A stretch of 64,000 nt of DNA from NCBI RefSeq assembly GCF_004115265.2, contig NC_046305.1, positions 28,336,687-28,400,686 on the forward strand, read 5' to 3'. Source of the DNA: Rhinolophus ferrumequinum (lineage: Eukaryota > Chordata > Mammalia > Chiroptera > Rhinolophidae). Position 1 is the first letter of the stretch, and the number at the start of each line of letters is the position of its first letter. Shown here in pieces: positions 42,630 to 54,999 of this stretch. Under the pieces are notes generated by a model. The model made no database searches, had not been told where the DNA came from, and saw only the letters and a program-made list of their open reading frames with translations. Made by a program: the position numbers and the translations under genes.

Positions 42630-43729
42630 CCCTTCTTGCCTGCAATGTTTCTGTTGAGAAATCAGCTGCCAGTCTTATGGGGGCTCCCTTATAGGTATCT
42701 AACTGCTTTTCTCTTGCTGCTTTTAAGATTCTCTGTCTTTAACCTTTGGCATTTCAATTATGATGTGTCTTGGTGTTGGCCTCTTTGGGTTTATCTTGTT
42801 TGGGACTCTCTGTGCTTCCTAGGCTTGTATTCCTTCATCAGATTAGGGAAGTTTTCTATCATTATTTCTTCAAATAGGTTTTCAATTCCTTGCACGTTCC
42901 TTTGTCCTTCTGGTACCCCTATAAAGTGAATGTTGGTACACTCGATATTGTCCCAGAGGCCCCTTAAACTCTCCTCAATTTTTTGGATTCTTTTTTTCTT
43001 TTTGCTGTTCTGATTGGGTGTTTTCTGCTACCTTACCTTCTACATCACTGGTTGGATCCTCTGCTTCCTCTAATCTACTGTTGATTCCTGGTAATATAGT
43101 CCTCATTTCCATTATTGTGTCCTTTATTTCTGAGTGGTTCTTTTTCATGGTTTTCATCTTCATTTTTATGCTTCCTATCTCTCTGTTGAAGTTCTCCCTA
43201 AGATCATTGAACATTCTTATAACCAGTGTTTGGAACTCTGCGTCTGATAGATTGCTTATCTCCATTTCACTTAATTCTTTGCCGAGGCCAGATGCTGCTT
43301 GTTTGGGGTTTGTGAACCTTTGAAAGATTTAAGGAAAATCTGCAGTATGAGTCAAGGCAGGCCATTTGTGTAGAAAAGACACTGGATGGAGCTTGGGTGG
43401 GCCTGCGAGTTGGGGTGGAGTGGGCAGGTCTCAGAGAATCTTCAGGGTGAGGGAACAGTGTTAGCTAGGTTGATGACATCTCAGATGCTGGAAATATTGA
43501 AAGGAAGACATTTTGATGACATTCAGGACACTAAGGGTCATACGACAGCTCTGATGGCCATTCCAGAAAAAAAGTTCCAAAATTGCTTTGAAGGGTGGAC
43601 TAGGCGCTGGCATCCGTGCATAGCTTCCCAAGGGGAATACTTCGAAGGTGATCATAGTGATATTCAGCAACGAGGTATGTAGCCGTGTTTCTAGGATGCA
43701 TTTGCGAACTTAATTGTCAGACCTCGTAT

Positions 43730-44329
43730 ATAGTATGTGCTCAATAAATAGCTTGAATTAAATACTATTAGTTTTATTTGTGGCTTAATGTGCAGCTCTT
43801 TTCAGTGAGAGTAAAATATCTTTTGGATGTGATAACCCTGTATTTTTCTCATCTTAATATGATATATTTATCTCTTCCATTTACTTCTTTAACATCTAAG
43901 TGAGTGGCTCAACTGTATTAATTTCATGCATTTTTCACGTGTAAGTTATACTATCCCTCCTTCCAAAAAGGATCTAAAGCAGGTATATATTGCTATCATT
44001 CATACATGTATTTTCAATTATGCATGTCATATACATTTTCCTTTTCTATTGTTATATATTTATTTAATTGTGCTTTGGTTTGGCATGCAGTTTAAAAATA
44101 TGACTGTATCAGACAACGTCCATCTTGGTGCCGGTGCAATCCTCCATCAATATTCAGAAATAGAAATGTTGCCTTTCCAACTGGGAAAAATGATAGTCTG
44201 TTTCTTTAATAGATTGGATTTTTCTTCTCTACTAAAAATGTACAAAATAAAAAATGAAAGTTTCACTTTTCCTCCCTCCAAACATAGATTCTCCAAACAT
44301 AGTAACTGACATGACTTCCAGTCTTTTTT
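43730..44329. other. Unassigned A/T-rich spacer
   Basis: A/T-rich sequence with no gene or clear repeat that I can name. Confidence 0.4.
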
Positions 44330-44516
44330 TTATATTTATACAAATAGATACCCAAAGAGACATATTCTAAATTTTTATAGAATCATTCAACTCTCCATTC
44401 ATTTATCAGTCTCTCATGTCTGTGAAGCTGTCTTTTTAGTTGCTGTTAGGCATTCCATATTCTATATTGACCATAGTTTATTAAATCATTCCCACAATTG
44501 ATGGATTTATAGAATG
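44330..44516 (-). mobile_element. Old L1 fragment, right part at 50956
   Basis: 'ggcattccatattctatatt', then 'tgatggatttatagaatg', matches old L1 ORF2 3' sequence in antisense. The same old copy seems to continue at 50956-51470 after the younger L1. Confidence 0.6.
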
Positions 44517-44524
44517 TTTTCCAC

Positions 44525-44525
<1 letters not shown>

Positions 44526-44559
<34 letters not shown>
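44526..44559. repeat. (ATT)n tail repeat
   Basis: ATT array at the 3' (tail) end of the antisense L1. Confidence 0.85.
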
Positions 44560-44785
44560 TTTTAATTTATTGGGGTGACAATTGTTAGTAAATTTACATA
44601 GATTTCAGGTATACAATTCTGTATTACATCATCTATACATCCCATTGTGTGTTCATTACCCAGAATCAGTTCTTCAATCACCATATATTTGATCCCCCTT
44701 ACCCTCATGGTAACCACTAAACTATTGTCTGTGTCTATGAGTTTTTGTTTCTAATTTTTTGTCTTGTTCTTTTCCTGTTTTTGGT

Positions 44786-47700
44786 TTATATACCACATAT
44801 CAGTGAAATCATATAGTTCTCTGCTTTTTCTGTCTGACTTATTTCGATTAGCATTATACTCTCAAGATCCATCCATGTTGTCACAAATGTTCCTATATCA
44901 TCTTTTCTTACCGCCGAATAGTATTCCATTGTGTATATATACCACAAGTTCTTTATCCATTCATCTATCGAAGGACATTTTCGTTGTTTCCATGTCTTGG
45001 CCACCGTAAACAAAGCTGCAATGAACATTGGAGCACACGTGTCTTTATGTATAAATGTTTTCAGATTTTTTGGGTAGATACCCATGAGAGGGTCATATGG
45101 TAATTCTATTTGGAATTTTTTGAGGAACCTCCACACTGCCTTCCATAGCGGCTGCACCAGTCTGCATACCCAACAACAGTGTATGAGGGTTCCTTTTTCT
45201 CCACAGCCTCTCCAACACTTGTTACTATTTGTCTTGTTGATGATACCCATTCTGACTGGGGTGAGGTGATATCTCACTGTGGTTTTTATTTGCATTTCAC
45301 TGATGATTAGTGATGTTGAGCATTTTTTCATATGTCTATTTGCCATTTGTATGTCCTTTTTGGAGAAATGTCTCTTCAGGTCCTCTGCCCATTTTTCAAT
45401 TGGGTTCTTTGTTTTTTGTTGTTGTTGAGTTTCATGAGTTCCTTGTATATTTTGGACATTAGCCCCTTATCGGAGGCACTGTTTGCAAAAATCTTCTCCC
45501 ATTCAGTTGGCTGCCTCTTTATTTTCTCGATGGTTTCTTTTGCTGTGCAGAAGCTTTTAAGTTTCATATAGTCCCGTTCATTTATTTTAGCTTTTACTTC
45601 CATTGCCATTGGAGTCAAATTCATAAAATGCTCTTTGAACCCAAGGTCCATAAGTTTAGTACCTATGTTTTCTTCTATACAGTTTATTGTGTCAGGTCTT
45701 ATGCTTAAGTCTTTGATCCATTTTGAATTAATTTTGGTACATGGTGACAGATAGCAGTCCAGTTTCATTCTTTTGCACATGGCTATCCAATTCTCCCAGC
45801 ACTATTTATTGAAGAAGCTGTCTTTCCTCCATTGTATGTTTTTAGCTTCTTTGTCAAAAATTATCTGTCCATATTTATGTGGTTTTATTTCTGGGTTCTC
45901 AATTCTATTCCATTGGTCTATGTGTCTGTTTTTCTGCTGTTTTGATTATTGTAGCTGTGTAATACAAGCTAAAGTCAGGGAGTGTGATACATCCAGTATT
46001 GTTCTTTTTTCTTAAGATTGCTTTGGCTATTCAGAGTCCTTTGTGGTTCCAAACAAATCTGATGATTTTTTGTTCTATTTCTTTAAAAAATGCCAATGGG
46101 ATTTTGATGGGGATTGCATTAAATCTGTATATTGCTTTGGGTAATATGGCCATTTTAACTATGTTGATTCTTCCAATCCATGAGCACAGAATGTCTTTCC
46201 ATTTCTTTGTGTCTTCTTCAATTTCTTTCAAAAATGTCTTACAGTTTTCAGCATATAGGTCCTTCACATCCTTGGTTAAGTTTATTCCTAGGTATTTTAT
46301 TCTTTTTGCTTCAATTACAATAGGAATTGTTTTTTTGTGTTTCTTTTTCTGAGATTTCATTGTTAGTATATAGGAATGCAATGGACTTTTGTACGTTGGT
46401 TTTGTAGCCGGCCGGCAACTTTACTGTATTCGTTGATTGTTTCTAATAGCTTTTTGGTGGAGTCTTTAGGGTTTTCTATATATAGCGTCATGTCATCCGC
46501 AAAGAGCGATAATTTAACTTCTTCATTCCCAATTTGGATGCCTTTTATTTCTTTCTCTTGCCTGATTGCTCTGGCAAGGACTTCCAACACTATGTTGTAA
46601 AGCAGAGGTGATAGGGGACAGCCCTGTCGTGTTCCTGAACGTAGAACAAAGGGCTTCAGTTTTTCACCATTAATTATGAGATTAGCTGAGGGTTTGTCAT
46701 ATATGGCCTCTATTATGTTAAGGTATTTTCCTTCTCTACCTATTTTATTAAGTGTTTTCATCATAAATGGATGTTGTATCTTGTCAAATGCTTTTTCTGC
46801 ATCAATTGATATAATCATATGATTTTTGTCCTTTATTTTGTTTATGTGATGTATCACATTGATGGATTTGTGGATGTTGAACTATCCTTGTGTCCTGGGG
46901 ATGAACCCCACTTGGTCGTGATGAATAATCTTTTTAATGCATTGTTGTATTCGATTTGCTAGAATTTTGTTTTGGATTTTTGCATCTGTATTCATCAGAG
47001 ATATTGATCTGTAGTTTTCTTTTTTTGTGCTGTCCTCACCAGGTTTTGGTATCAAGGTAATGTTGGCCTCATAAAATGAGTTAGGGAGTACTGTCTCTTC
47101 TTCAATTTTTTGGAAGAGTTTGAGCAGGATTGGTATTAGATCCTTTTTGAAAGTTTAGTAGAATTCACTAGTGAAGCCATCTGGTCCCGGACTTTTGCTT
47201 GTGGGAAGGTTTTGGATGACTGATTCAATTTCGTTACTGGTGATCAGTCTGTTTAGATTTTCCGGTTCTTCATGGTTCAGCCTTGGAAGGCTATATGTCT
47301 CTAAGAACTTGCCCATTTCTTCTAGGTTATTGAATTTGGTGGCATATAGTGCTTCATGGTATTCTTGGATGATCCTTTGTATTTCTGTGGTGTCCATGAT
47401 AACTTCCCCTTTTTCATTTCTGATTTTGTTAATTAGTGTCTTCTCTCTTTTGATCTTAGTGAGTCTAGCCAGAGGTTTGTCAATTTTGTTAATCTTTTCA
47501 AAGAACCAGCTCTTTGTCACATTAATTTTTTCTATTGTCTTTTTGTTCTCTATTTCATTTAGTTCTGCTCTGATTTTCGTTATTTCCTTTCTTCTGCTGA
47601 CCTTGGGTTTCACTTGTTCTTCTTTTTCTAGTTCTTTAAGGTGTAACGTGAGGTTATTTATTTGGGATTTTTCTTGTTTCTTGAGATAGGCCTGTAATGA

Positions 47701-48621
47701 TACAAATTTCCCTCTTAAAACTGCTTTCGCTGTATCCCAAAAATTTTGGTAGGATGTATTTTCATTATCATTTGTTTCTATGTATCTTTTGATCTCTCCT
47801 CTAACTTCTTTTTGACCCAGTCGTTCTTTAAAAGTATGTTGTTTAATCTCCATGTATTTGTGTTTTTTCCTGCTTTCTTGTTGCAGTTGATATCCAATTT
47901 CAAAGCCTTGAATATGCTTGGTATGATTTCAATCTTCTTAAATTTGCTGAGGCTGATTTTATGTCCCAATGTATGGTCTATCCTTAAGAATGTTCCATGT
48001 ACACTAGAAAAGATGTATAGTCTGATGTTTTAGGACGAAGTGCTCTATAAATGTCAATTATGTCCATTTCGTCTAATGTGTCATTTAGGGCTGCTATTTC
48101 ATTATTTATTTTCTGTTTGAATGATCTATCCATACCTGTCAATGATGTATTTAAGTCCCCAGTATAATTGTGTTTTGGTCAATTTCTCCCTTTAGTTCTG
48201 TTAGTAGTTGCTGGGTATATTTTGGTGCTCCCTGATTGGGGGCACAACTATTGATGACTGTTATGTCTTCTTGTTGTATAGTCCCCTTTACCATTATGAA
48301 ATGCCCATCTTTGTCTCCTGTTACCTTTTTCACCCTGAAGTCTGTTTCATCTGATATCATTATGGCTACACCTGATTTTCTCTGGATACCATTTGCTTGG
48401 AGTGTCAATTTCCACCCTTTCACTTTGAGTCTACGCTTGTCCTTGTAGCTGAGATGTGTCTCTTGGAGACAGCATATGGTTGGGTTTAGTTTTTTGATCC
48501 AATCTGCTACTCTGTGCCTTTTTATTGGTGAGTTCAGTTCATTTACATTTAGGGTGATTATTGATATGTGAGGATTTCCTATCATTCTATCTTTAGTTTT
48601 CTGGTAAGTCTGTGTCTCCAT
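44786..48621 (-). pseudogene. L1 ORF2 remnant (endonuclease and RT)
   Basis: The open pieces run in order. Endonuclease at 48621-48151: LNVNELNSPIKRHRVADW, with CCLQETHL. Linker at 47853-47155. Reverse transcriptase at 46857-46363: [12 protein letters not shown] and the active-site FADDMTLY. C-terminal pieces at 46381-46031, 45780-45376 and 45346-44786 (Cys-rich end with [16 protein letters not shown]). Six or more pieces mean several frameshifts or stops. Near full length at about 3.8 kb. Confidence 0.88.
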
Positions 48622-49278
48622 TGTTTCTTTGCCTTTTTGTTATTGTCTATTATTTCTGTGTGGTGGTAGTCTATGATGTTTCCCTCTGTTTCTTCTTTTA
48701 TTACGTATACATTTCAGGTCTAGATTTTTTTTTGAGTGGTTACCCTTAAGTTTATATAAAAGAAAGTTTGATATTTAGAGTATTCCATTTTCTTCAGCAC
48801 GCTTACTTTCTCCATTCCCATATTCCGGTTCAGGCCTTTATTCTCCCCCTTTTTATGTGTTGGTTGCCACAAATTGTCCCTGTTGATGGTGGTCGAATAG
48901 ACTCCTTTAGCATTTCTTGTAGTGCAGTTCGTCATGTATTAGAAAATTTCCCCAGCTTCTGTATGTCTGAAAAGGTCTTTATTCCTCCTTCTAAAGGACA
49001 TCTAAAGGACATCTTTGCTGGATTTATTATTCTTCGCTCATAATTTCTCTCTTTCAATAGTTTGAATATTTGGTTCCACCCCTCCTGGTTCGTAGAGTTT
49101 CTGCTGAAAAATCTGATGATAATGTAATGGGCTTTCCTTTGTAGGTTACTGTCTTCTTTTCCCTGGCTGCCTTGAGGATTCTTTCTTTGTCGTTGATTTT
49201 AGACAGCTTCAATACAATGTGTCTTGGAGAAGGTCTGTTGGGATTGAGGTAATTAGGTGTTCTATTTGTTTCTTGGAT

Positions 49279-49879
49279 TCAAGGATCCAGTTCTGTCCAC
49301 AAGTTTGGGAAGTTCTCATCCACAATTTGTTTGAATATATTCTCTGTTCCTTTCTCTCTTTCTTCTCCTTCTGGTATGCCCATTATTCTTATATTGCTCT
49401 TTCTGATGGAGTCAGAAAGTTCTTGTAGAGTTCTTTCATTTCTTTTAAGTCTCAAGTTTCTTTCTTCTTCCATCTGTGTAATTTTCATGTTTCTCTCTTC
49501 GATGTCACTGATTCTTTCCTTCATCTGGTCAACTCTACTACCTAAGCTGGTTATTTCATTCTTAATTTCTTCTATTGAGTTCTTAATCTCCAGAAATTCT
49601 ATTTTTTTTTTTAATTTCAATCTCTTTCGTAAAATGCTCATGTTGTTCTTTGATTGTGTTTCTGAGTTCATTAGGCATTTCATTAAACTGCCTTTCTGTG
49701 TTTTCTTGCATTTCGTTGAGTCCTTTCACAACTGCAATCTTGAATTCTCTGTCATTTAAATCACATATTTCCATATCTTTAAGTTCCTTTTCTGGAGACT
49801 TTTCACTTTCTTTCTGAGCTGTCTTGTTGCCTTGGTTATTCATGACAATTACTGATTTATTATTTCTCTTCCTAGACAT
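49279..49879 (-). pseudogene. L1 ORF1 remnant
   Basis: Begins MSRKRNNKSVIVMNNQGNKT. A coiled coil follows (REFKIAVVKGLNEMQENTER), and then SDSIRKSNIRIMGIPEGEER, the start of the RRM domain. At least one frameshift splits it near 49600, and the C-terminal domain sequence is not seen in frame beyond 49279. ORF1p is the RNA-binding trimer of the L1 particle. Confidence 0.85.
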
Positions 49880-50955
49880 CTACAGGAGTGGCTTCTGCAA
49901 CAGGTTGATAGGAAGATGTCTTTCTTTTGTTTTCCAGTACTTGTTGGTAGAATGTTTTATTTTTCTGTCCGACTGCAGCCTTTTTTTCTCTCTCACATGG
50001 TAGTGGTATGTTTTCTCTGCACTATTCCAGCCTCTCACACAATGGGGGGATTCCCTGGGAGACGGGCTTCTCCTCTGGTAGTAGTTCACTTGGGTCACAA
50101 GGCACAGTGTCCTTGTGGGTATGCGGAGAGCTTTCGACGTTCCAAAGCTCTTTCTGCACCAGATTCAGAGCCTGTATGTTTCAGCAGTTCTGTTTACTCC
50201 TGCTGGGATCCGCCCAGATAGGTGGGGCCAGGGGCGGGGTGAGTTGTGAGAGGTGGCAGAGCAATGGTGGGCGACCACCACCACAGCTGGTCCTGCTTCC
50301 ACAGCTCCCACCCCTCTGCCAGAACTAGTTGGGCTGCGAATCTGTGTCTGCGGTCCACAGTTCGCAGAACAGCAAATATTCTGTTCTTTTGATCTGACAC
50401 TGCTACTGTTCCGCTTCTAGCACCGGGCAGGTGGGGGCGGGGCGAGCTCTGGGAGGGTAGGGAGGGGGCAGCTAGTCTCAGGGCCTAAGGCTTCCGTTCT
50501 CTGCTGGGCAGTGAGGGCTTAAACCACCGTTTTCAGCCTTCTTCCCTCACTCTTTTCTCCGAGGTCTCTGCCGTGAGCTTGGGTTCGGCTGTGTTATATG
50601 GTGTCTCCTTAGCCCTGTGGGCCATAAGCGGAGCCCTAGCAGTCCGAGTTCTTCCCTCTCCAGCAGCTGCGGTAGTTCCGGGATGCAGCGAGCTTGGAGC
50701 ACTGAGCTAGGTCTGCGTCCTGCGCCCGCCCACGCAGCTCCGTCTCTGCACTTCTCCCTTTCCTCCTCCCCAGCTCGCGCGATTCGCCCACCTTTAGGTA
50801 TATTCAGTAGTGAGACTCTTCGTCTTGCCTGTCTGCTGTGCAGGGAGTCCTTTGTGGAGTTATTGTTGTTCGATTAGTTGTAAATTCCAGGGGAGATTTA
50901 GAGAAGCTCACCTCACACCGCCATTTTGATGATGTCCTCCTATTTTCCACTTATT

Positions 50956-51470
50956 TTTTGACCATTAAAAACATTACTGCAGTGCCATCCTTACCTAGAG
51001 CTACCTTTAGGCCCTTGAGATTCAATTTCTGTAGAATCAATTCCTGTTGCTGAATCATAGGATGCCATCATTTAAAATCTTGAAAGATTCTACCAAATTT
51101 CTTATTAAAAGGGCTCTTCCCATCTACTATATCCCAGTGATAAGATACAAGGATGTCCATTCCCCACACCTTTGATTACATTGGATGATATTGACCTTTT
51201 ACATTTTTACCATTATAATTGGTGAAATTTGGTATGGTATAGTTTTAATTTGCATTTCTTTATTGTCTAGGTAAGCGTTTTTTTCTATTTATTGGCTTTT
51301 TAGAGTCCATTTTCTTTTTGTGAATTATTGTTCTTATCACTTGTCCAGTTTTCCATTGTTTTCTTTTGCTTACTGATTTGTAGGAACCGCTTGTCATACA
51401 CATTACAAATATTTTCTCCCAGTTATTGTTTTAATGTAGACCATAAAATCCTTAAGAGCAAGGTTAGAAT
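50956..51470 (-). mobile_element. Old L1 fragment (continuation)
   Basis: 'tttgcatttctttattgtct' and 'ttggctttttagagtcca' are antisense L1 sequence, much more diverged than the young L1 next to it. Confidence 0.6.
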
Positions 51471-51589
51471 TAAAGTTAAAATTGCCAAGGTCATCTATGT
51501 ATCATCTATGTAACAATAGCATTCAGACGAGCCTTGCACATATGAGGTCTGCCAAGCAACTTTTTTCACACATAATCTATTGAAATTAT

Positions 51590-51905
51590 TTTTGGAATTC
51601 CCATAGATCTTGGCTCAAAAGTCTACCTCTTCAGAGAGGTTTTCTCTGATAGACAAATCCAAAAGGGCCCCTCTCATACAGAGCCCTCAATCCATCACTT
51701 CACTTGTGGTCTTCACTGTACTTTACACCCTCTGAAATGATCCTGCCCATTTATCTGTTGACTTGTTAATTGTCTATTTCTCTATGACCCTGGGGACCTT
51801 TGCTGGCTTACTTATGGCTGTGTACCCAGTCCCTAGAATACTGCCTGGCACAGAGTGTTTGGTTTACAAATTGTTCCTAAATATATGTTGAATGAATGAT
51901 GAATT
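51590..51905 (+). repeat. LINE2 (L2) 3' end
   Basis: 'aggttttctctgatagac', 'ctgcctggcacagagtgttt' and 'atatgttgaatgaatgatg'. Confidence 0.75.
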
Positions 51906-52146
51906 TCAGGTTTTATCTTAATGTTATAAGGTTTTGATAATTGTCACTTGGGTCTGCTATGTTTTAAAATCTGTTAGGGTAAATATGCTAGCATCACAGT
52001 TATGTACCCATTTGCTTCATAATTACTTATCAAAAACTCCTATATTCTTGTTCAATCATTCTTGCAGCTGAATGTCACAACCAGTATGTCATGTTTTATA
52101 AAAAATATAGTGAGGATTTTAATTAATATTGGACTAACTCTTTAAA

Positions 52147-54975
52147 TTTTTTTTCAATTACAGTTGACATTCAATATTATATTATTTTCACGTGTGCAGC
52201 ATAGTGGTTAGACATTTATATAAATTACAAAGTGATTACCCCCAATAAGTCTTGCACTTACCTGACACCATACATAGTTATTACAATATTATTGATTATT
52301 CTCTAATACTGTATTTATTCCCTGTGCTTTACATCTCCATGACTGTTTCGTAACTACCAATTTGTACTTCTTAATCCTTTCACCTTTTCACCCAGCCCTC
52401 CATCCCCCACCCATCTGGCAACCATCAGTCTCTATATCTTTGAGTTTGTTTTTGTTTTGTTTGTTTATTTATTTTGATTTTAGATTCCACATATAAGTGA
52501 AATCATATGGTATTTGTCTTTCTCTGTCTGACTTATTTCACTCAGCCTAATACCTTCTAGTTCCATCCATGCTGTAGCAAATGGTAAGATTTCATTCTTT
52601 TTTTAACAGCCAAGTATGTATGTACCACCTCTTCTTTATCCATTTGTCTTTTGATTGGAGCATTTAATCCATTTACATTTAAAGCAATTATTGATAGGTA
52701 TGTAGTTATTGCCATTTTATTAATTGTTTTCTGATTATTTTTGTATTTATTCTCTGTTCCTTCCTTATTCTCTTGCTCTCTTCTCTTTTATGTTGATGAC
52801 TTTCTGTAGTGTTGTGTTTGGATTCCTTTCTCTTTATTTCTTGTGTATCTCTTGTAGATTTTTGGTTTGTGGTTACCATGTGCTTCATATATACCAAGTC
52901 ATGTTTATAGCAGTCTATTTTAAGATGATGGTTGCTTAAATTCGAATGCATTCTAAAAATACCTACCATTTTTACTCACCCCCTCCACATTTATGTTTTT
53001 GTCATTATTTTTACTTCTTTTCCGTGTGTGTGTTTGTGTATATCCCTTAATTTACTGTTGTAATTACACATGATCTTCCTACTTTTGCCTTTTAACCTTT
53101 GTTCCAGCTTTAATGTTGGTTGATCCATTGTTTTTATTATGTGTTTGCCTTTGCCAGTGAGAATTTTTTTCTTTGTGATATTTTCTTATTCATATTTTTA
53201 ATTTTTGTTATTATTAGTGAAGTACCTTTAACATTTCTTGTAATACTAGTTTGGTGGCCATGAACTCCTTCAGCTTTTCTTTTCTGGGAAACTCTTTATC
53301 TCTCCTTCAATTCTAAATGATAGCCTTGCTGGGTATAGTCATCTTGGTTATAGGTCCTTACTCTTCATCACTTTGAATATTTTGTGCCAATCCCTTCTGA
53401 CCTACAAAGTTTCTGTTGAGAAATCAGCTGTCTTATGGTATATCCCTTATAGGTAACTAACTGCTTTTCTCTTGCTGCTTTGAAGATTCTCTCTTTGTCT
53501 TTAAGCTTTGGCATTTTAATTATGATGTGTCTTGGTGTGGGCCTGTTTGGGTTCATCTTGTTTGGGACTCTCTGTGTTTCCTAGACTTGTGTGTCTATTT
53601 CCTTCACCAGGTTAGGGAAGTTTTCTGTCATTATGTCTTCAAATAGGTTTTCAATTCCTCACTCTCTCTTCTCCTTCTGATGCAAATGTTGTTATGCTTG
53701 ATGTTGTCCCAGAGGCCCCTTCAACTATCCTCATTTTTTTTTTTTTGGTATTCTTTTTTCTTTTTGCTGTTCCTATTGGGTGTTTACCACCACCTTGTCT
53801 TCCAAATTGGTGATTCGATCCGTTGCTTCACCAAATGTATCCTTCATTTCAGTTATTGTATTCTTCCTTTCTGACAGGTTCTTTTTATGTTTTCTATCTC
53901 TTTGTTGAAGTTCTCACTGAAATAATCTATTCTTCCCTTAAGTTCTTTGAGCATCCTTATAACCAGTGTTTTGAACTCTGCATCTAGTAGATTACTTGCC
54001 CCCATTTTGTTTAGTTATTTTCCTGGAGTTTTGTCCTGTTCTTTCATTTGGGACATGTTTCATTGTCTCCCCATTTTGGCTCCCTCCCTGTGTTTGTTTC
54101 TATGTATCAGGTAGATCTGCTATGTCTCCCAGTCTTAGCAGAGTGGTCTTATGTCGTAGGTGTCCTGTGGGGCCCAATGGCATAATCTCCCTGTTCGTCT
54201 GAGCTGGGTGTTCCAGGTGTGTCCCTTATTTGGGTTATGTGAGCATTCCTATTGTAGTTGAGCCTTGGTTACTGTTGGTACATCGGTGGGTGGTATTGAC
54301 CCTCAGGAGGACTGGCAGTGACTACAGTGGAGGAGCTGTTGTGCAGGAGCTGACTGCCTGTGTCAGCCCAGGGCCACCTGGTAAGAGCTACAAAGTGATC
54401 TGTGGTTGGTAGCTGCCTGTGCTGGGCTTGGAGGTACCAGGGAGTGGTTATGCTATAAACTGAGGCCAGCTGCCACTAGTGCCAAGCTTGGGGCCACTTA
54501 GCAAGAGGTACAGGGCGTGCCAAGCCAGCCACTCCTTGTTTGGGGCTTGTGGACCTTTGAGAGATTTTAGGAATATCCAGTGTGGGCTCAGCCTGGCTAT
54601 AGCCTCTGAAAGAGGTTCAGTCTAGGGGTGTGAATTGGGTGGGAGTGGGTCTCAGAGAATCACAAGGATGGGGTGAAAGCAGTGTTAGCCAGATTAATAA
54701 AGACTCAGATTTGGTGTCTGCCTTTGCTTGTAGGTGGTAAGGGGGAGTGAGCGAGGGAAGGGGGAAGCTCAACAAAGGAACAATGTTGCTACTGGCACCA
54801 GGAGAGAGTTGTCCCTCCATCTCTCACTCTGAAGCCAGACAATTCAGTCCCTCCTCATATATGCCCGGTGCTTTTTGAGCTGTTATTCCTTCTCTGAAGC
54901 TTAGGGCAAGTGTCCATATTCTAGCCCTTTTAGAGGATATCTGGGTCTACAGCAGCCCTCCTATCTCACCAAACA
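52147..54975 (-). mobile_element. HAL1-type LINE, third locus
   Basis: Antisense ORF1-only LINE. T run and 3' UTR at left ('gttgacattcaatattata'), ORF1 C-terminal domain at 53556-53368 (RPTPRHIIIKMPKLKDKE, AAREKQLVTYKG), then coiled coil and 5' leader up to about 54975. No reverse transcriptase. Its ends have no clear duplication that I can see. It is broken by small indels. Confidence 0.75.
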
Positions 54976-54999
54976 AATTGAAATGGCTCTTTATAATAA

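Larger units (their letters stand above)
40546..43486 (-). mobile_element. HAL1-type LINE inside mariner
   Basis: ORF1-only LINE in antisense. T run and 3' UTR at the left, ORF1 coiled-coil sequence at 42975-43265 (DAEFQTLVIRMFNDLRENF) and a piece of 5' leader at 43280-43480. Imperfect target-like repeats GGAAAAT and GGAAATAT flank it in mariner sequence. It is itself host to two solo LTRs and one SINE, and closely resembles the copy at 20793-23958. Confidence 0.78.
40040..43726 (+). mobile_element. mariner element split by HAL1
   Basis: Left part 40040-40550: terminal repeat TGAGGTATGGCAATCAAATC, leader, then the helix-turn-helix half of the transposase (MKKITVYKWIKRFSEGRE, DEERSGWPVTSRT). 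Right part about 43487-43726: transposase C-terminus (LKGRHFDDIQDTK, FEGWTRRWHPC, SQGEYFEGDHSD) and the right terminal repeat. TA flanks at 40038-40039 and 43727-43728. The catalytic core between the halves is absent, so an internal deletion came before or with the HAL1 insertion. Not functional. Confidence 0.88.
44530..50942 (-). mobile_element. Full-length L1 retrotransposon
   Basis: 6.4 kb L1 in antisense, flanked by a perfect 13 bp duplication TTTTCCACTTATT at 44517-44529 and 50943-50955. From right to left: GC-rich 5' UTR (50942 to about 49880, starting with 'catcaaaatggcggtg'), ORF1 (about 49879-49279), ORF2 (about 48621-44786) and a 3' UTR. The perfect duplication and full length suggest fairly recent insertion, but the ORFs carry several breaks, so it is dead. 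Confidence 0.92.

Noticed and set aside
50008-50877. GC-rich open frames
   Set aside because: They lie in the 5' UTR of the antisense L1, and no known protein is recognisable.
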